A stretch of 8,685 nucleotides of DNA from Phycisphaerae bacterium (GTDB taxonomy: Bacteria > Planctomycetota > Phycisphaerae > Phycisphaerales > SM1A02), in contig NZFT01000063.1 in NCBI GenBank assembly GCA_002690755.1, positions 1-8,685 of the forward strand. Direction: 5' to 3'. Below the pieces are notes generated by a model, which did no database searches, was not told the DNA's origin, and saw only the letters and a list, made by a program, of their open reading frames with translations. Shown piece after piece: positions 8,373 through 8,685 of this stretch. A program made the translations under genes and the position numbers. Within the stretch, counting starts at the first letter, position 1. Every line of letters starts with the position of its first letter.

Positions 8373-8402
8373 CTCGCGTCGGAAGACCAGGCCTCGCGTC
8401 GG
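8373..8402. repeat. 10-bp direct repeat with 20-bp period
   Basis: CTCGCGTCGG occurs at 8373-8382 and again at 8393-8402. The start-to-start distance of 20 bp is about two helical turns, which would place both copies on the same face of DNA. This fits a pair of binding sites for a dimeric regulator about 120-150 bp upstream of the PSCyt1 gene start, but chance duplication in GC-rich DNA is possible. Confidence 0.4.
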
Positions 8403-8412
8403 CTCGAGCATG

Positions 8413-8428
8413 GCCCGCTCCGGGCTTT
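8413..8428 (+). terminator. Weak hairpin followed by TTT
   Basis: GCCCG (8413-8417), loop CTC and CGGGC (8421-8425) form a 5-bp stem, followed by only three T residues. On the plus strand there is no obvious gene whose transcript would end here, so this may be an incidental structure. Confidence 0.2.
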
Positions 8429-8446
8429 CCGAAATGAGGTCCACCG

Positions 8447-8455
8447 TGTGGATAA
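8447..8455 (-). promoter_or_regulatory. Consensus DnaA box
   Basis: The plus strand reads TGTGGATAA, whose reverse complement TTATCCACA is the perfect consensus 9-mer bound by DnaA. It lies about 15 bp before an AT-rich stretch (AAAATGTCTGATAATATTTA). No other consensus or near-consensus box was seen nearby and no dnaA, dnaN or gidA gene is present, so a chromosomal origin is not supported. A regulatory DnaA site or a chance match is more likely. Confidence 0.4.
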
Positions 8456-8469
8456 ACTCGCCCGAAGAT

Positions 8470-8570
8470 TAAAATGTCTGATAATATTTATGCCTCCGGG
8501 TATTCCGGATCAGAAATCGTGCTTTTCTCAAGGTTGCGCTACGATCCTTCAAAAATCGGACCTACCCACT
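8470..8570. other. AT-richer segment
   Basis: By hand count bases 8471-8570 are about 43% GC, whereas the genes to the left are clearly much richer. Bases 8481-8490 contain no G or C at all. The change could mark an upstream regulatory region, a DNA-unwinding stretch beside the DnaA box, or the edge of transferred DNA. TAAAAT at 8470-8475 would pass as a -10 box for a plus-strand promoter, but no convincing gene follows inside the window. Confidence 0.5.
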
Positions 8571-8575
8571 TGAAG

Positions 8576-8683
8576 TCAAATCTCGATCCAGTATCTTTGG
8601 GGCATACGCCGCGTGTCTGCAGCGTGACAACCGACCGGCTTCCCATCCGCGTCGGCAAGAACCAGCCAGTTCCCGGCTGATTC
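8576..8683 (-). CDS. Possible 3' end of a minus-strand gene entering from the right
   Basis: On the minus strand, one frame is open from the window edge to a TGA at 8578-8576, giving 35 residues that begin ESAGNWLVLADADGKPVG and end in YWIEI. The stretch has a natural amino-acid balance (WLVLADADG looks like a strand and turn), and about 63% of its third positions are G or C. No family is recognised. It is too short to prove coding, and another minus-strand frame and a plus-strand frame are also open here. If real, it is a separate unit upstream of the PSCyt1 operon, about 320 bp away. Confidence 0.3.
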   Translation of the reverse strand, partial: ESAGNWLVLADADGKPVGCHAADTRRMPQRYWIEI

Positions 8684-8685
8684 AA

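Larger units (their letters stand above)
8303..8575. other. Intergenic region upstream of the PSCyt1 operon
   Basis: No convincing gene occupies this stretch. It contains a 20-bp-spaced direct repeat (8373-8402), a small GC hairpin (8413-8425), a consensus DnaA box (8447-8455) and an AT-richer segment (about 8470-8570). Within the AT-richer part, CTTCAA (8547-8552) and TTGAAG (8570-8575) form an inverted repeat with a long loop, and TCCGG/CCGGA (8495-8509) a short stem. No tRNA or small-RNA fold was recognised. Confidence 0.5.

Noticed and set aside
8440..8490. Chromosomal replication origin
   Set aside because: Only one consensus DnaA box is visible, with no box cluster and no origin-associated genes in the window.
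8474..8680. A 68-residue plus-strand frame in the AT-richer region
   Set aside because: It has no ribosome binding site and no TANNNT at the right distance, uses TCA and GTA codons rarely seen in the neighbours, and matches no family I know; it also overlaps a more protein-like minus-strand frame.

Overview
The window looks like chromosomal DNA of a GC-rich member of the Planctomycetota. The main evidence is a minus-strand pair that is a hallmark of that phylum: a very large protein joining a planctomycete cytochrome c domain (PSCyt1), DUF1549 and DUF1553, followed by a Tat-exported DUF1501 protein. No rRNA or tRNA gene is visible, so class or genus cannot be fixed.

Layout, left to right. 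Bases 1-207 hold no convincing gene, only a short tandem repeat and a perfect 7-bp stem-loop. On the plus strand follow an enolase-superfamily (mandelate racemase/muconate lactonizing) enzyme close to the hydroxyproline dehydratase/epimerase group (208-1314), then the peroxide-stress protein YaaA (1410-2219). They are separated by 95 bp holding a GC-rich hairpin and a separate YaaA promoter, so they are probably two transcription units. A 33-bp gap separates yaaA from a converging minus-strand block, transcribed right to left: PSCyt1-DUF1549-LamG-DUF1553 (5043-8252), DUF1501 (3582-5027) and a PhoD-like metallophosphatase (2253-3545), with gaps of 15 and 36 bp. All three carry export signals (Sec, Tat and Sec), so this reads as an operon for an extracytoplasmic module. 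The right end (8253-8685) is a regulatory or intergenic stretch. It has a promoter, an operator-like palindrome, a 20-bp-spaced direct repeat, a consensus DnaA box and an AT-richer segment, with possibly the 3' end of another minus-strand gene at the edge.

How the genes may work together. In the minus-strand block, PSCyt1 should carry a c-type haem, DUF1501 belongs to the alkaline-phosphatase/sulfatase-like superfamily, and PhoD is a metal-dependent phosphodiesterase/phosphomonoesterase. A shared role in handling a phosphorylated or otherwise esterified polymer at the cell surface is inference; the true substrate is unknown. The two plus-strand genes are cytosolic and show no functional link to the block.

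The most distinctive non-coding signal is shared: three start codons (yaaA, PhoD and the PSCyt1 gene) are each preceded by TANNNT plus exactly six bases, the layout expected for leaderless mRNAs. For the PSCyt1 gene this favours a GTG start at 8252 over the upstream ATG at 8366. No CRISPR array, phage, defence system or clearly new biochemical system was seen.
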